In this document: positions 43,655-55,176 of the stretch, in pieces | How the letters are laid out: every line of letters begins with the position of its first letter | Numbering within the stretch: the first letter of the stretch is position 1 | Assembly: GCA_949752735.1 (NCBI GenBank) | Contig: OX457036.1 | Coordinates: forward strand, 15,639,433 to 15,703,432 | Direction of reading: 5' to 3' | DNA length: 64,000 bases | From: Lumbricus terrestris | Lineage: Eukaryota; Annelida; Clitellata; Crassiclitellata; Lumbricidae | Translations under genes and position numbers: made by a program | The notes under the pieces: model-generated | Told to the model about the DNA's origin: nothing | The model's input: only the letters and a program-made list of their open reading frames with translations | Database searches by the model: none

Positions 43655-44016
43655 CTTTAGCAAAGAAGAAACAGCAATGATAATAACCAAGGCTTAATGA
43701 ATAGGTGATCGCACTATTTGGCCGAATATGAATAATTGGATCAACTATCACTCTTGAAGCCAAGTTGACTTAAATAAATAAATAAGCCGCTCAGTTGATC
43801 AAATCTTCAACTCTCTTTGAAATTCACCTCCTAAAATGTTTTTCAAACTCAAGTCAGTTCTATGTTTTCATTCAACATTGCATCCTAAAAAAGCTTCTAC
43901 AGTTACTGCCCCTATGCTAAGTCAATGTGAGAGGATGGACCAAAAACAGCAAATCTTAGGTTAAATAAAAAAGAGTATGAATAATTAACGAGTGAACATT
44001 AAATACGAACTGTTAC

Positions 44017-44127
44017 CTGTTTGCTGGTTTTTCCATCGTGCAGCAGCGTCTTTTGCTCTTCCACTTCCGTCTGCGCGCTGTGACCATTTCTGTAGTACTG
44101 GACCTGATCACTTTCCACTTGTTCATT
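44017..44127 (-). CDS. gp130-like receptor, cytoplasmic exon
   Basis: Acceptor TTTCTAATGTCAG and donor GTAACA bound 37 codons, phase 0 on both sides. Acidic and Gln-rich, with a YYRNG motif (YxN, a possible Grb2-type site). The reading frame links the Box1-like exon to the long tail without a frame break. Identity rests on position and splice phase rather than on a domain. Confidence 0.75.
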
Positions 44128-44517
44128 CTGACATTAGAAACAATTAATAAAAAAATGATTTATTATTTGCACAAAATTCATCTGAAATGACCCTTTCCGT
44201 TTTTCGTACCCAGCTGAGCTGCCATACTCTAACAAAACAAATATTGCCTTGTACAATGTACAAGCAGGAAACATTTTGCTCGTCGGTAAGTATATTCTTT
44301 TTGGTGTTTGGGTCATTCACCTGGGAAACACTCCTGCTTGGTTCTGCAATGTCTCACTCAGCTAGGGATTCTGCATGAACATTTTATTTACAAATACCTC
44401 AAAACTGATCTTTCTGCAGGAATTCGGCTGCGAGTGCCTGCGAGTTGCTATCTTGAAGAAGAGTTACAGCTAAGTGAACACATAAAGTTCACCGCAATCG
44501 TAATATTTCAAGCTTAC

Positions 44518-44590
44518 CAGCATTCGAACGGCAGACGGAGGTGTGATGATATCTATCTTCTCACAGCAGTAGAAACACTTCTTTATCTTC
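44518..44590 (-). CDS. gp130-like receptor, juxtamembrane exon with Box1-like motif
   Basis: Acceptor TTTTTTGCATTTCATAG, donor GTAAGC. Entry in phase 2 completes a Lys codon after the transmembrane exon; exit is phase 0. The 24 codons give a basic, Cys-rich stop-transfer segment (KIKKCFYCC), then IDIITPPSAV. The hydrophobic-plus-proline pattern at this distance from the membrane is where class I receptors bind JAK through Box1; the classical PxP is replaced by PP. Confidence 0.75.
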
Positions 44591-44663
44591 CTATGAAATG
44601 CAAAAAAACATGCCTCCAGGTATATATACCATATTTTACCATATTCATCTCCTTTTCAATAGC

Positions 44664-44885
44664 CTTGAGCCAGCAATGGACGAATCCCAATGTCCTGGAT
44701 ACCAGGCCAGTGTATCACAGGACTTGCCGTTTACTTCCCAGCTTACGCCGGTACCAAATTATACTGCTTGGTGACAGAGGCACGTGTGCGTAAGCAACTT
44801 GCCCAAGGTCGTTACCCGGAGTCGAACCCGCAACCACCCGCTCTGTGAGCAAGCACGATACCGATAGGCCACCGAGTCGCACAGC
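44664..44885 (-). mobile_element. tRNA-derived SINE in a receptor intron
   Basis: On the minus strand GGTGGCCTATCGGTATCG (A box) and GCGGGTTCGACTCCGGG (B box) are followed by GACCTTGGGCAAGTTGC. It accounts for the 91-codon frame here. Confidence 0.75.
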
Positions 44886-45136
44886 ATCTATCAAGAAGGA
44901 AAATAAAAGATTTTTGCGATTTTGGAAGTACTTAGCAACCAACAGAGTGCAGATACAAGCAAAGAACAGCAAATGGTCTCTGTACTGCACTGTTGATGTT
45001 GATGACTGTTGATGCTGATGACTGTAAGACGATGTTATGATGAGATGATGGGAATTGCAGCAAGTCGAAACTGGCTGTCAATCTCAAAAGTTTCAATAAT
45101 CCCCAGAAAAACTAAAAGTTAAATGTTGTTCCTTAC

Positions 45137-45224
45137 TTGGCTATTGTCAGCAGACCAACAACAAGGAATAGGAACAACACTAATGCGGCGATAACAATGC
45201 CTGCCACCGCACCGCCCGTGAGAC
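45137..45224 (-). CDS. gp130-like receptor, transmembrane exon
   Basis: A poly-pyrimidine acceptor (T8 CTTTTTAG) and donor GTAAGG enclose 88 nt. In the only open hydrophobic frame it encodes LTGGAVAGIVIAALVLFLFL, then VVGLLTIAK: one transmembrane helix of about 23 residues with a Lys stop signal. Entry phase 1, exit phase 2, matching both neighbours. The other frames either stop or are hydrophilic. Confidence 0.9.
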
Positions 45225-45309
45225 CTAAAAAGAAAAAAAACAAAACTTAAGAATCACGAAAAGAGTTAATGATAACAGTAAATGGTTTTAGAAAAATAAA
45301 CAGTGTTTA

Positions 45310-45470
45310 GATAAATGCAACATTGCAATAACTTATGCAATCATATTGCAATGATTTATGCAATCATATTGCAATCATATTGCAATAACTTATGCAATAT
45401 TGCAATCATATTGCAATAACTTATGCAATCATATTGCAATCATATTGCAATCATATTGCAATCATATTGC
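45310..45470. repeat. GCAATCATATT tandem repeat
   Basis: Irregular units of TTGCAATCATA and TTGCAATAACTTA, about 12 copies, inside an intron of the receptor gene. Confidence 0.9.
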
Positions 45471-46160
45471 CTGCTGATGTGGGCATTATTACAAAACCAT
45501 ACACCAGAAATATATTGAATTTCTTATTGACACACATTTCAGCAAGAAAATAACATCAGCGTCAACTGCAAGCAGAAAAGACGACTGCACCTGCAAATTC
45601 AGGTAGCCTTACATGGAAAACCACGTCAAATTAACGAAATTTTAAAAAACTTGACAATTTAAATAAACATTCGACAAATACTATTACTTCATGATGATTA
45701 ATTGTGGCAAGGTTACTTATAAATGACACTCTACACTGTAAAGTCCTAGTCCTCACATAAATTTGGGTGGCCCCCAATCCGCTATAGAAAAAATTGAAGC
45801 TTTGCAGGTTCCAGATTTAGAAGGGGTGCTCTTTGTTCCATTCACACGAACTGCAACTAAGTAGAAATGAGCCTTTGCAAGGCTGGCCCAGTGGCCTGGA
45901 ATGGGTTCCCACAGAAGCTATGATTGCTTCCAGGGGTTCCTACCTTTAGCATTTTTTTATTCAACTCAAAAACTGTGCTTTTGCCGTTCCAGATTCGGGA
46001 GCACTCCTGAGTAGTCTCCTTGAAAAGTCACTATAGAAATTTTTGAATAAATGAATTATAAAGCATTGCGTCTAACGACCTTGCACAACTAACCAGAAAG
46101 CTACAATGCCAATTATTTAGTCAAAGGCACAATACCGGAAATCGAATATAGTCAATGTAC

Positions 46161-46325
46161 CAGATCTGAGAACAGTGCGTCGCTTCGGATCCGTATTGGC
46201 GGAAGTTTTTGCAAATGAAATACTTCTCAGCGAAACTTCGTATTCGACGTCTGCCGCAAGATTTCTAATCACAGCCTTTGTCTCATTGTTCTCAACAAAC
46301 ATACTTTTGTTGTTGTTGCAGCACT
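46161..46325 (-). CDS. gp130-like receptor, FNIII D6 second half
   Basis: 54 full codons between acceptor ATGATAG and donor GTACAT, phase 1 in and 1 out. It carries the E, F and G strands of a fibronectin III fold: VIRNL, then the YEVSLRS tyrosine corner. It starts with a Cys pair that follows the Cys-rich end of the preceding exon. This would be the last domain before the membrane. The alternative acceptor two bases downstream breaks the frame. Confidence 0.8.
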
Positions 46326-46767
46326 CTATCATGAAAAACATATAAGATAAGAAGATAAGAATATTCTTTAATATATATCAATTGCTATCCGCATTTTGGT
46401 GTACATACAAGGTATAATAAACAAGCGTACATCATTTCTATATCCAATCAATGTCAAAATGTTTTAGAATAGCATAAAATCCTAAGTCCAAATCCAATAT
46501 AATATTCCGGTCAAGGTATCATCGACCAAAAAATTGCTGCTTAAAGTACAATACAATAGACTCAACATAATGCCAAATCATGGCAATAAATAAAATTACC
46601 ACGCATAATGAATGGCAATTGCAGTTCCTTCGAGAACATAGCGTAAAGCAAATAAATAAATAAACGAATGCAATGGTCTCTCCGTTCTAAAAAACAAAGC
46701 AGCTGTAAAATATTAGAGGATTTCCTTACAAGATGTTAGTTAAATAAGGTTAAGTTAGTAAGTTCAT

Positions 46768-46835
46768 TACTACTACTACTACTTTTACTACTACTGCTGC
46801 TGCTACTTCCAATACTACTACTACTACTACTACTG
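46768..46835. repeat. (TAC)n-type trinucleotide repeat
   Basis: ACTACTACTACT runs with GCTGCTGCT interruptions, intronic. Confidence 0.9.
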
Positions 46836-47203
46836 GACAATGGATACCGAGTTCTGACTTAAATTTCTAAGAAACTTTCTTTAAAAAGACACTTCACATG
46901 AATCTGAACTTTAGGTAACAAGTAGAGGAGGTGACTGAACAAAATAATTTAACAATTCACTGCGAAAAATCAAACTGTCTACTAGAAATACATTGACGGC
47001 AATAACTGTACATGAATTCCTAGTCAGTTAACAAATATATCCCATAAGAGCATACTTATTAGCACTAATGCAGGAGTCATGCAATTATTTAACGACTTTA
47101 AGCATCATTTTAGTACAAGAATCACGAAGCGACACAAGCTTTGCCATAGCTAAAAAAAGCTACTTTCCACGTAACTAAAATGAAAGCTTTGAGCAGAACA
47201 TAC

Positions 47204-47353
47204 CATCTGCAGTGCAGCCTTGTCGTTGACAGTAAAGAATTTCAAACTTCAGTATATACGCTGTGTCCTCACACTTTGGTTTTGCCCACTCCACAGTAAG
47301 ACTGAAAGCCTGTTGCTCCTTTGCAAAATCCCATAATTCTGGTGGTTTAACAG
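47204..47353 (-). CDS. gp130-like receptor, FNIII D6 first half
   Basis: 49 codons between acceptor TTTGTTGAAG and donor GTATGT, phase 1 in and 1 out. The fold signature is clear: VKPPELWDF (A strand with PP linker), LTVEW (B strand with conserved Trp), YILKFEILYC (C strand). An entry codon of Pro links it to the D5 exon. Each membrane-proximal FNIII domain in this gene is split over two exons. Confidence 0.88.
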
Positions 47354-47885
47354 CTTCAACAAATATAATATCAGCTTATTAACACAACGTTTTACCCAGG
47401 TAGAATGTTCCCTTAGGAAACAACAGGAGAAAAGTAGAAAATGAATTTAAGTTCTGTTACACTATGCCTCATCAGATATTCCAGCGTAGTGAATTAAACA
47501 ATATGAATCTGAATGCAATGGCATCGTGGCACAATTAATTACCTGTAAGTAAATAACACAATCAAGTATTTCTGCCATTATTTCAACGCAAAAAATCCTT
47601 AATCGCACAGTACTTATCAGCAGCATAAAAAATCAGCGAGATTCTTAGGCATTGTATGCGAATGTACAGATGTACGGTACACACATTAACACAGCATAGT
47701 CACATACTTACACAAAATATAAAGTGTCTCAGTCAGTTTCAGCTGATCACAGTACCATGCCTTTTAATCAGAAAGAGTTTGAGAAGTTTTTCGAAAGCAC
47801 TGTAGAAATATCTGGATGCAATTAACTAATCTAAATGTGTACAACTACCGATCATAATCGTAATCACATCCAGCAGTTACTTTAC

Positions 47886-48099
47886 GAGACTTGTGAATGC
47901 TAGCAGACAACTTGTGCATACGTTTAGCAGCATCAGGGACACACTCGGCCACCAGCATCCCACTGCTGATGTTTTGCTCCAGAGCCGCTACGTACATCTC
48001 TGCAGAAATGGCAACAAGAAAATCGCCGTGCTTCGTATTACCAGTCGGTATTGTCCAACTAGTTATGTCTGGTGAGACTTGTCTCCAACTCAACGAAGT
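47886..48099 (-). CDS. gp130-like receptor, FNIII D5 second half
   Basis: 71 codons after acceptor TTATTTCTTGAACAG, phase 0 in. I place the donor at GTAAAG, phase 1, because it joins D6 in frame; later donors are possible. The sequence begins TSLSWRQV, continues with ITSWTIP and FLVAISAEMY (F-strand tyrosine) and ends LSASIHKS. With the preceding WC it reproduces the layout of gp130 D5: WC, a short loop, Cys, then a W-Q strand. Confidence 0.85.
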
Positions 48100-48569
48100 C
48101 TGTTCAAGAAATAAATACACAGAAAACGATCAAGACAATGGAAAACGTAGAATACATCGAAACAATTCAAACTGCTTTTTCATAAATGAAATGCTATAGT
48201 CTGAGTAACTTTCTCATTTACCTATTATTGCACCCATTATCATTGTTTCCGCATGCGTTTTTACTGGTGTGGTCTAGCGCTAATCAGGGCCATCTTTAAC
48301 ATACCAGTAGGTCCATTCGGTGCGGTGCACTGAATGCGCCGAGTTCTGAAACGAGCTTCATTGCCACTTCTCAAAACATCGGATGCAAAATTAATCTGTC
48401 GCACTTAAAATTGATGAAAGATTAGCAAGTGTGACAAAGATAGTCTCTGAAAAGTGTTGAAGTGCTGTCATGAGTCATTCTACCATACAATGTACGTGAC
48501 CCTGTGGTAGCTTTTTGCAGAACCTTAAAAAACTCTTGACGCTAATATGAATAATATAATGTAACAATT

Positions 48570-48790
48570 AGTAATTTCTATAGCGCCACCAACACAAATG
48601 GCCACGCTCTCAGTGCAAGAACCCCCCAAGAAAAAAAGCTCCTAAGCAGAGAGAGAGAGAGATGGAGGTAGCGATTCAGAAAGAATAGCCTCACACAGAG
48701 TGGATGCAAAGGAATTCCATAATGAGGGTCCACTGACAGCAAAGGATTGAGTTTGAGCAATAGCTCGTGGGAGAAACAAGACAAACATCT
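48570..48790 (-). mobile_element. SINE fragment
   Basis: TTTCTATAGCGCCACCAAC through GAATAGCCTCACACAG resembles the minus-strand element at 30883. A GA-rich run lies at 48649-48662. Confidence 0.6.
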
Positions 48791-48849
48791 TTACTTAACT
48801 GCACAGACCTGTCAGTTGGCTAAAAATCCAAGTGTCTTGCATATACTAT

Positions 48850-49178
48850 ATAGGTGAAACGCTCACCGGCCCGCTCGACGGCAACGCGGTGCCTTGCCTC
48901 GTAATCCGACCCATCGGTCATCTCCTCTACTCGCATCTGTGCCACTGGAGAAGAACGTCTCGGCAAAGAGGCCCGGAACAAGGTATACAGCTCCGTAGCG
49001 TCGGATCCTGATGCTGCCCCTCCCGCGGTCACCTTGGGGGTAACATCCCGAGCTCCAGGATGGCCAATCCTCGAAACAGGGTTCACTCTTCGGGCAGAGG
49101 ACCCTCGCTTAGAGCTCCTTTTCACGGCCGCCAACTTCGCCTTCTCCTCCGCATGATCTGTTCTCTTTCGCACCATGT
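48850..49178 (-). CDS. Unassigned open frame, Arg/Ser-rich
   Basis: ATG at about 49178 opens a frame of about 110 codons, beginning MVRKRTDHAEEKAKLAAVKR, basic and Ala/Arg-rich, then acidic near the end, running to the junction near 48850. It lies upstream of, and opposite to, the tandem array. It could be a transposon ORF fragment or a chance GC-rich frame. No domain recognised. Confidence 0.25.
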
Positions 49179-49864
49179 TACATCGAGTTGCCGACGCGCC
49201 GTCACTTCTAATAGGTAATACCTGGCGCTGCCATGAGGTCGGCCATAGAAGGCGACACCAACTCCACTCTAGGGGATTCAACCCTACACGATATTGTGCC
49301 ACTACCATTGTCCCTTGTCCGCTACAGGACGGTCAAAATTCTCTGTATATGTTTTTCTGGTACCAGGCCTTTAGGGAGACCACCCGTATAGTTCGCTGGG
49401 AAGCGAAACTATTACACGATTCGCGCAACAGCGAAAGTAACCGTAACCAGGACTACGGCGCTTGCCAGGCGCTCACGTACTCTTCTCTCTGTCCGTACAC
49501 TGCGCTATCCAACAAGAAAGACGCACTACCGTCCGCAGAACTTGTCCGCTCTTCGCCGCAACAGGCGCCAACGATCACTGATTTGGAAACGCCTTTGGTT
49601 CGCGTCTACTGCCAACCGACCAGCATCGCTCCCGTATAGGGGGCTTAAAAATTAGCTAAGGGGTACACACTTCCTTAACTAAATTAACTTATGACATATG
49701 GAACCGGGACACGCTGCGTAAACTACAGGGAGCGGTTAGGGCAGCTACGTTTAACCCTAACTTTGCGACTACGAATTCCTCGACCTGGCGGGGAAAACCG
49801 TAGTTTTGGCGAAGTAAAGCTTGTCGAGCCTTTACCGTTTAATCCACCAAGGATACTCTCACAC

Positions 49865-51343
49865 TGACGTTATATTCACGGTCGTCTTGGCGCGCTGAGA
49901 ATACCAACACCAAGATCGACCAGATCGGATCAAAGCTGACTAAGATACGTACACAGGGGAAATACACGGGCGACGGCTTTTGAAGTGCCTTCCGAAGCCC
50001 TTTTCACGACACAGGTAACTCACTGACACGTATACAAGATAGAACTCGGCGAGACGTTCAATCTGACACCAACTTTGTGACGATCGTACCACAAACAACA
50101 AAGCTACACTCTCTCGACCGATACGCTTTCGGCCTTAAGTGGACTTCAACCAATACACGTAATATGAGCCGATATGGCCAAGCGAACACTCACGACCCTG
50201 CTACTCGGTCGACGCAAAGACCAGTAGGTGAAAGTAAAGATATTCGAAAGAGCCAAGTTTACACTTTCATACAATCGCGAACGTATGGAGTCGCGGATCT
50301 CCAACACAGACCTGTACGGGTGCGGTCGCTCGCTAGGGCGGCGCCGCGGAGCCGTACGCAAAGGGAAAGACGTGCGTTCGGCCAACGACCGGGAGAAACT
50401 CTTCGCGAGTTAATACCGTCTAGACACTCACTCACACTCGTTAACTCTCAACAGGTAAGATGCTCGCACAGACCAGACGAACAGTTTGACACCAAGTTTA
50501 CGTAGATCGGACCAGGATTGACAAAGTTGTCCGGTAAACTTCGACCTCTCTCAGCGGTCGCTCGGTCTTGCGTTGCTGGCCTGTCTGCGCTAGGCGAAGG
50601 CCGGGGCAACTAAGGCTTGCGCCCTTCTGACGTCGAAAACCGTAACCGTCACTGACTAACTCTTCACAGGTGAAGTATTCTCCTCGTCGAGACGAACAAC
50701 CGGACACCAAGATTGGACGAATCGGACGACAGATGGCAAAGTTTCTCGGAGACCGGGACGTTCGCTGTCGGTCTTCGCTGCACCAGGCGAAAGACCGCAG
50801 AATCAAGTCTCGCGTCGGCTAAGTCCTTGCTTCCGCTAGACTATACCGTCGAAACCGGAACAGATGCTGACAAACTCTCAACAGGAAAAGTATTCTCCCC
50901 GTTCAGAGGAACGAGGTTGTCGCTTAGATCGAAACGATTGGGTCACAGGATACAAAGTTATTCACGCTGGCACTTTTGTTGCCGGCCGTCGCTGGCTTTG
51001 CGATGCTGGTCTTCGATGCTGGTCTCTACGATGCTACGCGTATGACCGGGAAACCAAGTTTGCGCACCTCTACCGCCGAAACCGTAGCCGTCACTGACTA
51101 GGTCTCCACAGGTAAGATGTTTCTCTCAATGAGACGAACAATCCGACACCAAGATTGAACGAATCGGACAACGGATGGCAAAGCTGTCCGGTGAGCGCGA
51201 GCTTCGACGCGGCGAACGCTCGGTCTCTTCGGCGGGCGCCGATGAAATCACAAATATGCCTCTAACTCCCAAACGCGGCGAGCTAGACCAGGTCTCTTGA
51301 CACTTTCACGGGCAAATCGTATGCGGCGCACGGTCTGATGCAG
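49865..51343. repeat. Tandem array of about 220-bp units
   Basis: Homologous junctions ending in CAG or TAG at 50014, 50227, 50454, 50669, 50884, 51111 and probably 51343 are 213-232 bp apart. A landmark of the type GACACCAAGATTGxACGAATCGGAC follows each of the best units by about 35 bp (50490, 50703, 51143). Units at 50670 and 51112 are roughly 75 percent alike by eye; others are more diverged. Tandem promoters in LINE 5' regions are one known precedent. Confidence 0.75.
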
Positions 51344-51589
51344 GTTTCACCACTGTAGAGTCAAATTCCACCGAGTAGGCCACTGACGGACACTAGGACT
51401 TGGAGTCGATGTCGCTGCGGGAGCTTCACCGACCTCTCGCCGAAGAGTCGAACAAGGCACACTTCACCCTAGTATCTAATCGGTAACTGTAATTCCGCGT
51501 CGGCCGAGGATTTCCCCGACCGAACACGGTCTGGTACACTACGCTTGACAGAATTAAGGGAGCTGCGCCCTTACTTACTGTCGCCTCTA

Positions 51590-52547
51590 CCCGGCTGCTT
51601 ACGGGTAAACTTATCGTTAGAGTACAGATAAGGATAGAGGGTGAATATTCTGAACAAGGAAAGGTAGGAAGGGGGGTAAGACAGGGATGCCCACTTTCAC
51701 CGCTACTGTTCAACATATATATATAGAGGAGATAATCAAGGAGGCATTGGAAGAACTGGAGGAAGGGATAAAAGTGGGAGGAATGTGGATCAGGGCATTA
51801 AGATTCGCAGACGATTAAGCAATGATGGCAGAAAGTCAGGAAGGGTTACAGACAATGATGGACCGGCTGAATACAACATCAAAAGAATACGGAATGAAAA
51901 TCAACATAAAGAAAACAAAGGTTATGAGAATAAGCAAAGGAGAGCAGAAGGCAGTTAAAATATTCATAGATGGAGAAGAATTAGAACAAGTCAAGGAATT
52001 TGCGTATCTCGGCAGTACGATTACGGAAGATGCTAGATGCCACAGAGAAATACAACGAAGTATTGTACTAGGAAAAGATGCATTTGAAAAGAGGAAAGAG
52101 CTACTGAGAAGAGGAATCAATAAGGAGCTGAAAAAGAAAATGATAAAAACCTTAGTATGGAGTGTGATGTTATATGGATCAGAGACATGGACTATGCGAA
52201 TGGAAGACATCAAGAGAATTGAAGCATTTGAAATGTGGTTATGGAGAAGGATAGAAAGAATCAGCTGGAGGGATCATATCAGCAATGAGGAGGTATTGAG
52301 AAGAGTCGGAGAAAAGAGAGCGATGATACACACAATTAGAGAAAGACAAAGAAGATGGATCGGGCACACACTCAGAGGAGACTCGATGCTGCGAACAATC
52401 ATAGAGGGGAAAATGGATGGAAAAAGAACGAGAGGCAGACCAAGACAAAAACTGTTAGACTGGATGATGAAAGATGGCTACCAGAAGCTGAAAATGAAAG
52501 CGCAGAACAGAGAAGATTGGAGACGTCAAACATTCGAACCTGCCTAA
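51590..52547 (+). pseudogene. Non-LTR reverse transcriptase, broken
   Basis: VGRGVRQGCPLSPLLFNIYI, then a TA-run frameshift of two bases and a stop at about 51724, then GMWIRALRFADD followed by an in-frame TAA at 51818. The frame is then open to 52547. It contains [42 protein letters not shown] and [13 protein letters not shown], followed by [15 protein letters not shown], the C-terminal blocks of endonuclease-bearing LINE polymerases. The FADD catalytic box is intact but the gene is not translatable. Confidence 0.85.
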
Positions 52548-54139
52548 GGGCAGAGCACGAAAAGAAGAAGATCTCGCCGGCGGCAAGATATAGGTATCAC
52601 GGTATTTCTTTGCACTCTTCGTTAGTATTTCACGTTGCTCGTATATTCGGAACCAGATTTATCACTTTCAAAGTACCACTGAAACGGCGTCCCAATCAAG
52701 TCGAGAAGGACGGAAGTATTCCTGCTGACGCACGAGGCGTTCTCGATTGGCCGGGCAGCGCCCGCGCCACTGAGTGACGGCGCGTCCGGGGCGGACGGCG
52801 TCCGAGTAAAAGTGTTCTAAACGGCGTGGAAGCGCTCACGGCGATCACCAACACCGTCTTCCGATCGTAGGCAGAAATGTTATGAGTAATCAATATTATC
52901 GAGGCCTTACCGCTTATCGACGGTTGCGCGCTCGCCTTGGCCGGCCGTGCAGATTAACCGACGCGGGCCGCCAAGGATAACAGTCCCAGTGCTAGGTTAC
53001 ACGTACAAGGCAATATTTTCACTGTGTAAAAGAGCCACTTGTCTTTCCGGGTTCACCGAGGATTAGCGCACAAAGTCAATACTTCAAAATACACCAGGGA
53101 CAATGAGAACTACTTGACACTGCGGATCAGTTCAATATGTATGATGAGCTGACGGGCTCGTGGCGGATAGGGGGCCGAGTCCTACACACGCCGGAGCCTC
53201 GATCAGACGGTGCGGTAAAACTGCTTTCTTTTACGCTGCAAGCACTCAGCGGACTGGTCTAACGAACACCACCAGATACCACCGAGAGGAGGATACCTCT
53301 TCAAACAAGGCACGGAGTGCCAGGAGACATTCACAAGTAAACGGGACGAGCCACCACCAACTCTCCCTGGCGCGTCGTAGCGGGGCGATGCCCAGTCGGC
53401 CGCCGCTCGATCGTCACCGCAGGTACACGTACAACCTCTGCTGGCGCAGATTCGATCAGATACACGTTTGCGCTGTAATTCTTGAGGAATCGCTCAGAAA
53501 CCACGAGTCACAGATCCAAATGCTCGCATTCAGGTGTCAAAGTTGCGTAGAGATCAATGTAACAAAGAGTATTCATATACATTGACCATGGAGCAGTCGC
53601 CACTACTCCACGTATATAGCAGAACACCGTGTGGCAGGCTTTATTCCACCGGAATATCGCTGTTTGCACGCTATACTTTGGCTTGAAATCAACAATCGGT
53701 CTTCCGTATAGAAAAACCGTTATTAATTCGCCAAAAATCCAATTATTGTCCGATCGTTACCCGGTTTCTTTCTATCGCTTCCCAAACGACTTCTCCGTAA
53801 CTTACGCCTTAAATTTAAGTTATCAGGCCAGCCTAAAATTAATTACGGAATTAAAACTACGGGCCCTAAACTACCTAAGAGAGAGTTCCATAAGCGATTC
53901 GGCTATAAATGCCTCATCTTCGCTCTCGCCTGCTTCCAGCTGTGTCTCACAGGCATTATACTAACGGTCGCGCTTTATAGCGCATAACTTTTGTGTCGCG
54001 TTCCTATTACAGAAAATTATGCCTTACCTACAGGGAATCTAAATACACGGTTTGACTGCTTTAAGAGCGTAACCGTTGCTCCGGCCTTGTTTCCAGCTCA
54101 GTTTAACAAGGCAGCCGATCGCGTTTCTCGTAACGAACA
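52548..54139. other. Unassigned part of the transposon complex
   Basis: Open frames at 53160-53585 and 53629-53964 have no recognisable domain. Composition returns to that of the flanks after about 53620. Confidence 0.35.
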
Positions 54140-54232
54140 TTGTCTTGTGGCTGAAACGCCACATAGGGAGTGCCTCTGAGGAGTTCTCTTGAAGTGGCGC
54201 TATATAAATGTACGATTACAATTACAACAGAC
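54140..54232 (+). mobile_element. LINE 3'-end fragment
   Basis: GGAGTGCCTCTGAGGAGTTC, then GCTATATAAATGTACGATTA and CAATTACAAC. Confidence 0.75.
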
Positions 54233-54625
54233 AATCCTATCTTAGAAGGTTTTAAGCTCATAGCAGTTCAGATAATTGACGGGTTTCCAAAAATGCACTT
54301 CAAAAAGTCTTCATACTTATAACCAATTCGAATAGTTCTAATTAAGTCAGAAAGGTAAAGCAGTGTTTGAATCAATCTCTAGAATTAAGTTACTAAGTGG
54401 ATCTGTTGTCAGTCACACAGGCAAAAAGGGTCACGCATATGCTTGGGTAACAGCAATTCAGTAACTCAACAGCATTTTCCAATAAAGGTAGGCTGTTTGG
54501 ATTTCAGAACAAATGAACATTTTAATGTGTACAAAACAATTGCAGAATATTCCTACACTGTTCCCCATGGCATGTTTAAAGAATAACACTACACTGTTTG
54601 CATGAAACATATGCGCAACAACTGA

Positions 54626-54742
54626 TCAAGCGTTTGAAAACCATTCTCTTTGATTGTGGTTTGGTGTCAGGTTGGGAGCGCCTCTGAGGAGTTCTCTTGA
54701 AGGGGCGCTATATAAATGTACGATTACAATTACAATTACAAT
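54626..54742 (+). mobile_element. LINE 3'-end fragment next to a receptor exon
   Basis: GCGTTTGAAAACCATTCTC to the (ATTACA)n tail. The start encodes RLKTILFDCGLVSGWERL and a stop, as at 38940-39203. It ends 34 bp from the donor of the D5 first-half exon. Confidence 0.8.
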
Positions 54743-54775
54743 GCCACAGCGAAACCCGTCATAACTGCTACTAAC

Positions 54776-54906
54776 CTCACAGCGTCCAATCACAGCTTTC
54801 TTACACCAGTAGACAGTATAACCTGATGCGTTAGCCACTGAAGACCACATGACCGTTATCTCTGACTGGTTCTTCACAGCGTGGACCATGCCGGGCTTTG
54901 CAGGAG
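54776..54906 (-). CDS. gp130-like receptor, FNIII D5 first half
   Basis: 43 codons between acceptor GTTATTTTAG and donor GTTAGT, phase 1 in and 0 out. PAKPGMVHAV (A strand), ITVMW (B strand with Trp) and GYTVYWC (C strand). The Y-x-V-x-W-C arrangement with a second Cys a few residues on is typical of D5 in gp130, LIFR and OSMR. Confidence 0.9.
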
Positions 54907-55176
54907 CTAAAATAACAAAGAAAAAGCAAGTGTGACCGGCGACAAAACAAATCAACCGGCAACCAATCTGATCAGTGGACATATGGGTGATTAAAAGATT
55001 TTGTACTTCTAAATAAACATAGCACATTTAGAATCGTTCCGCAGTCAATTACAATTGCAGATAGAAAACCACTTTAGAAGAACAGACAATCAATCAATCA
55101 ATCTTCTTCATTGACCACCACCACAAAGTAATACAACGTACAGTAAAATAAAAGTTTTCCTAACCCAAGCCTGTAC

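Larger units (their letters stand above)
48850..54060. mobile_element. GC-richer transposon complex in the D5 intron
   Basis: This stretch is visibly richer in CG than both flanks. It holds a diverged 220-bp tandem array, a broken reverse transcriptase (51590-52547) and several unassigned open frames. Boundaries are estimated from composition. No TIR, LTR or TSD was found, so it could be one large retrotransposon with a repeated 5' region or several elements. Confidence 0.55.

Noticed and set aside
44308..44793. 161-codon plus-strand frame
   Set aside because: It runs antisense through the Box1-like exon, an intron and a SINE of the minus-strand receptor; a shadow frame.
48850..54060. LTR retrotransposon or viral insertion as the source of the GC-richer block
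   Set aside because: No long direct terminal repeats, primer-binding site, protease or integrase motif is visible; the only polymerase is of LINE type.
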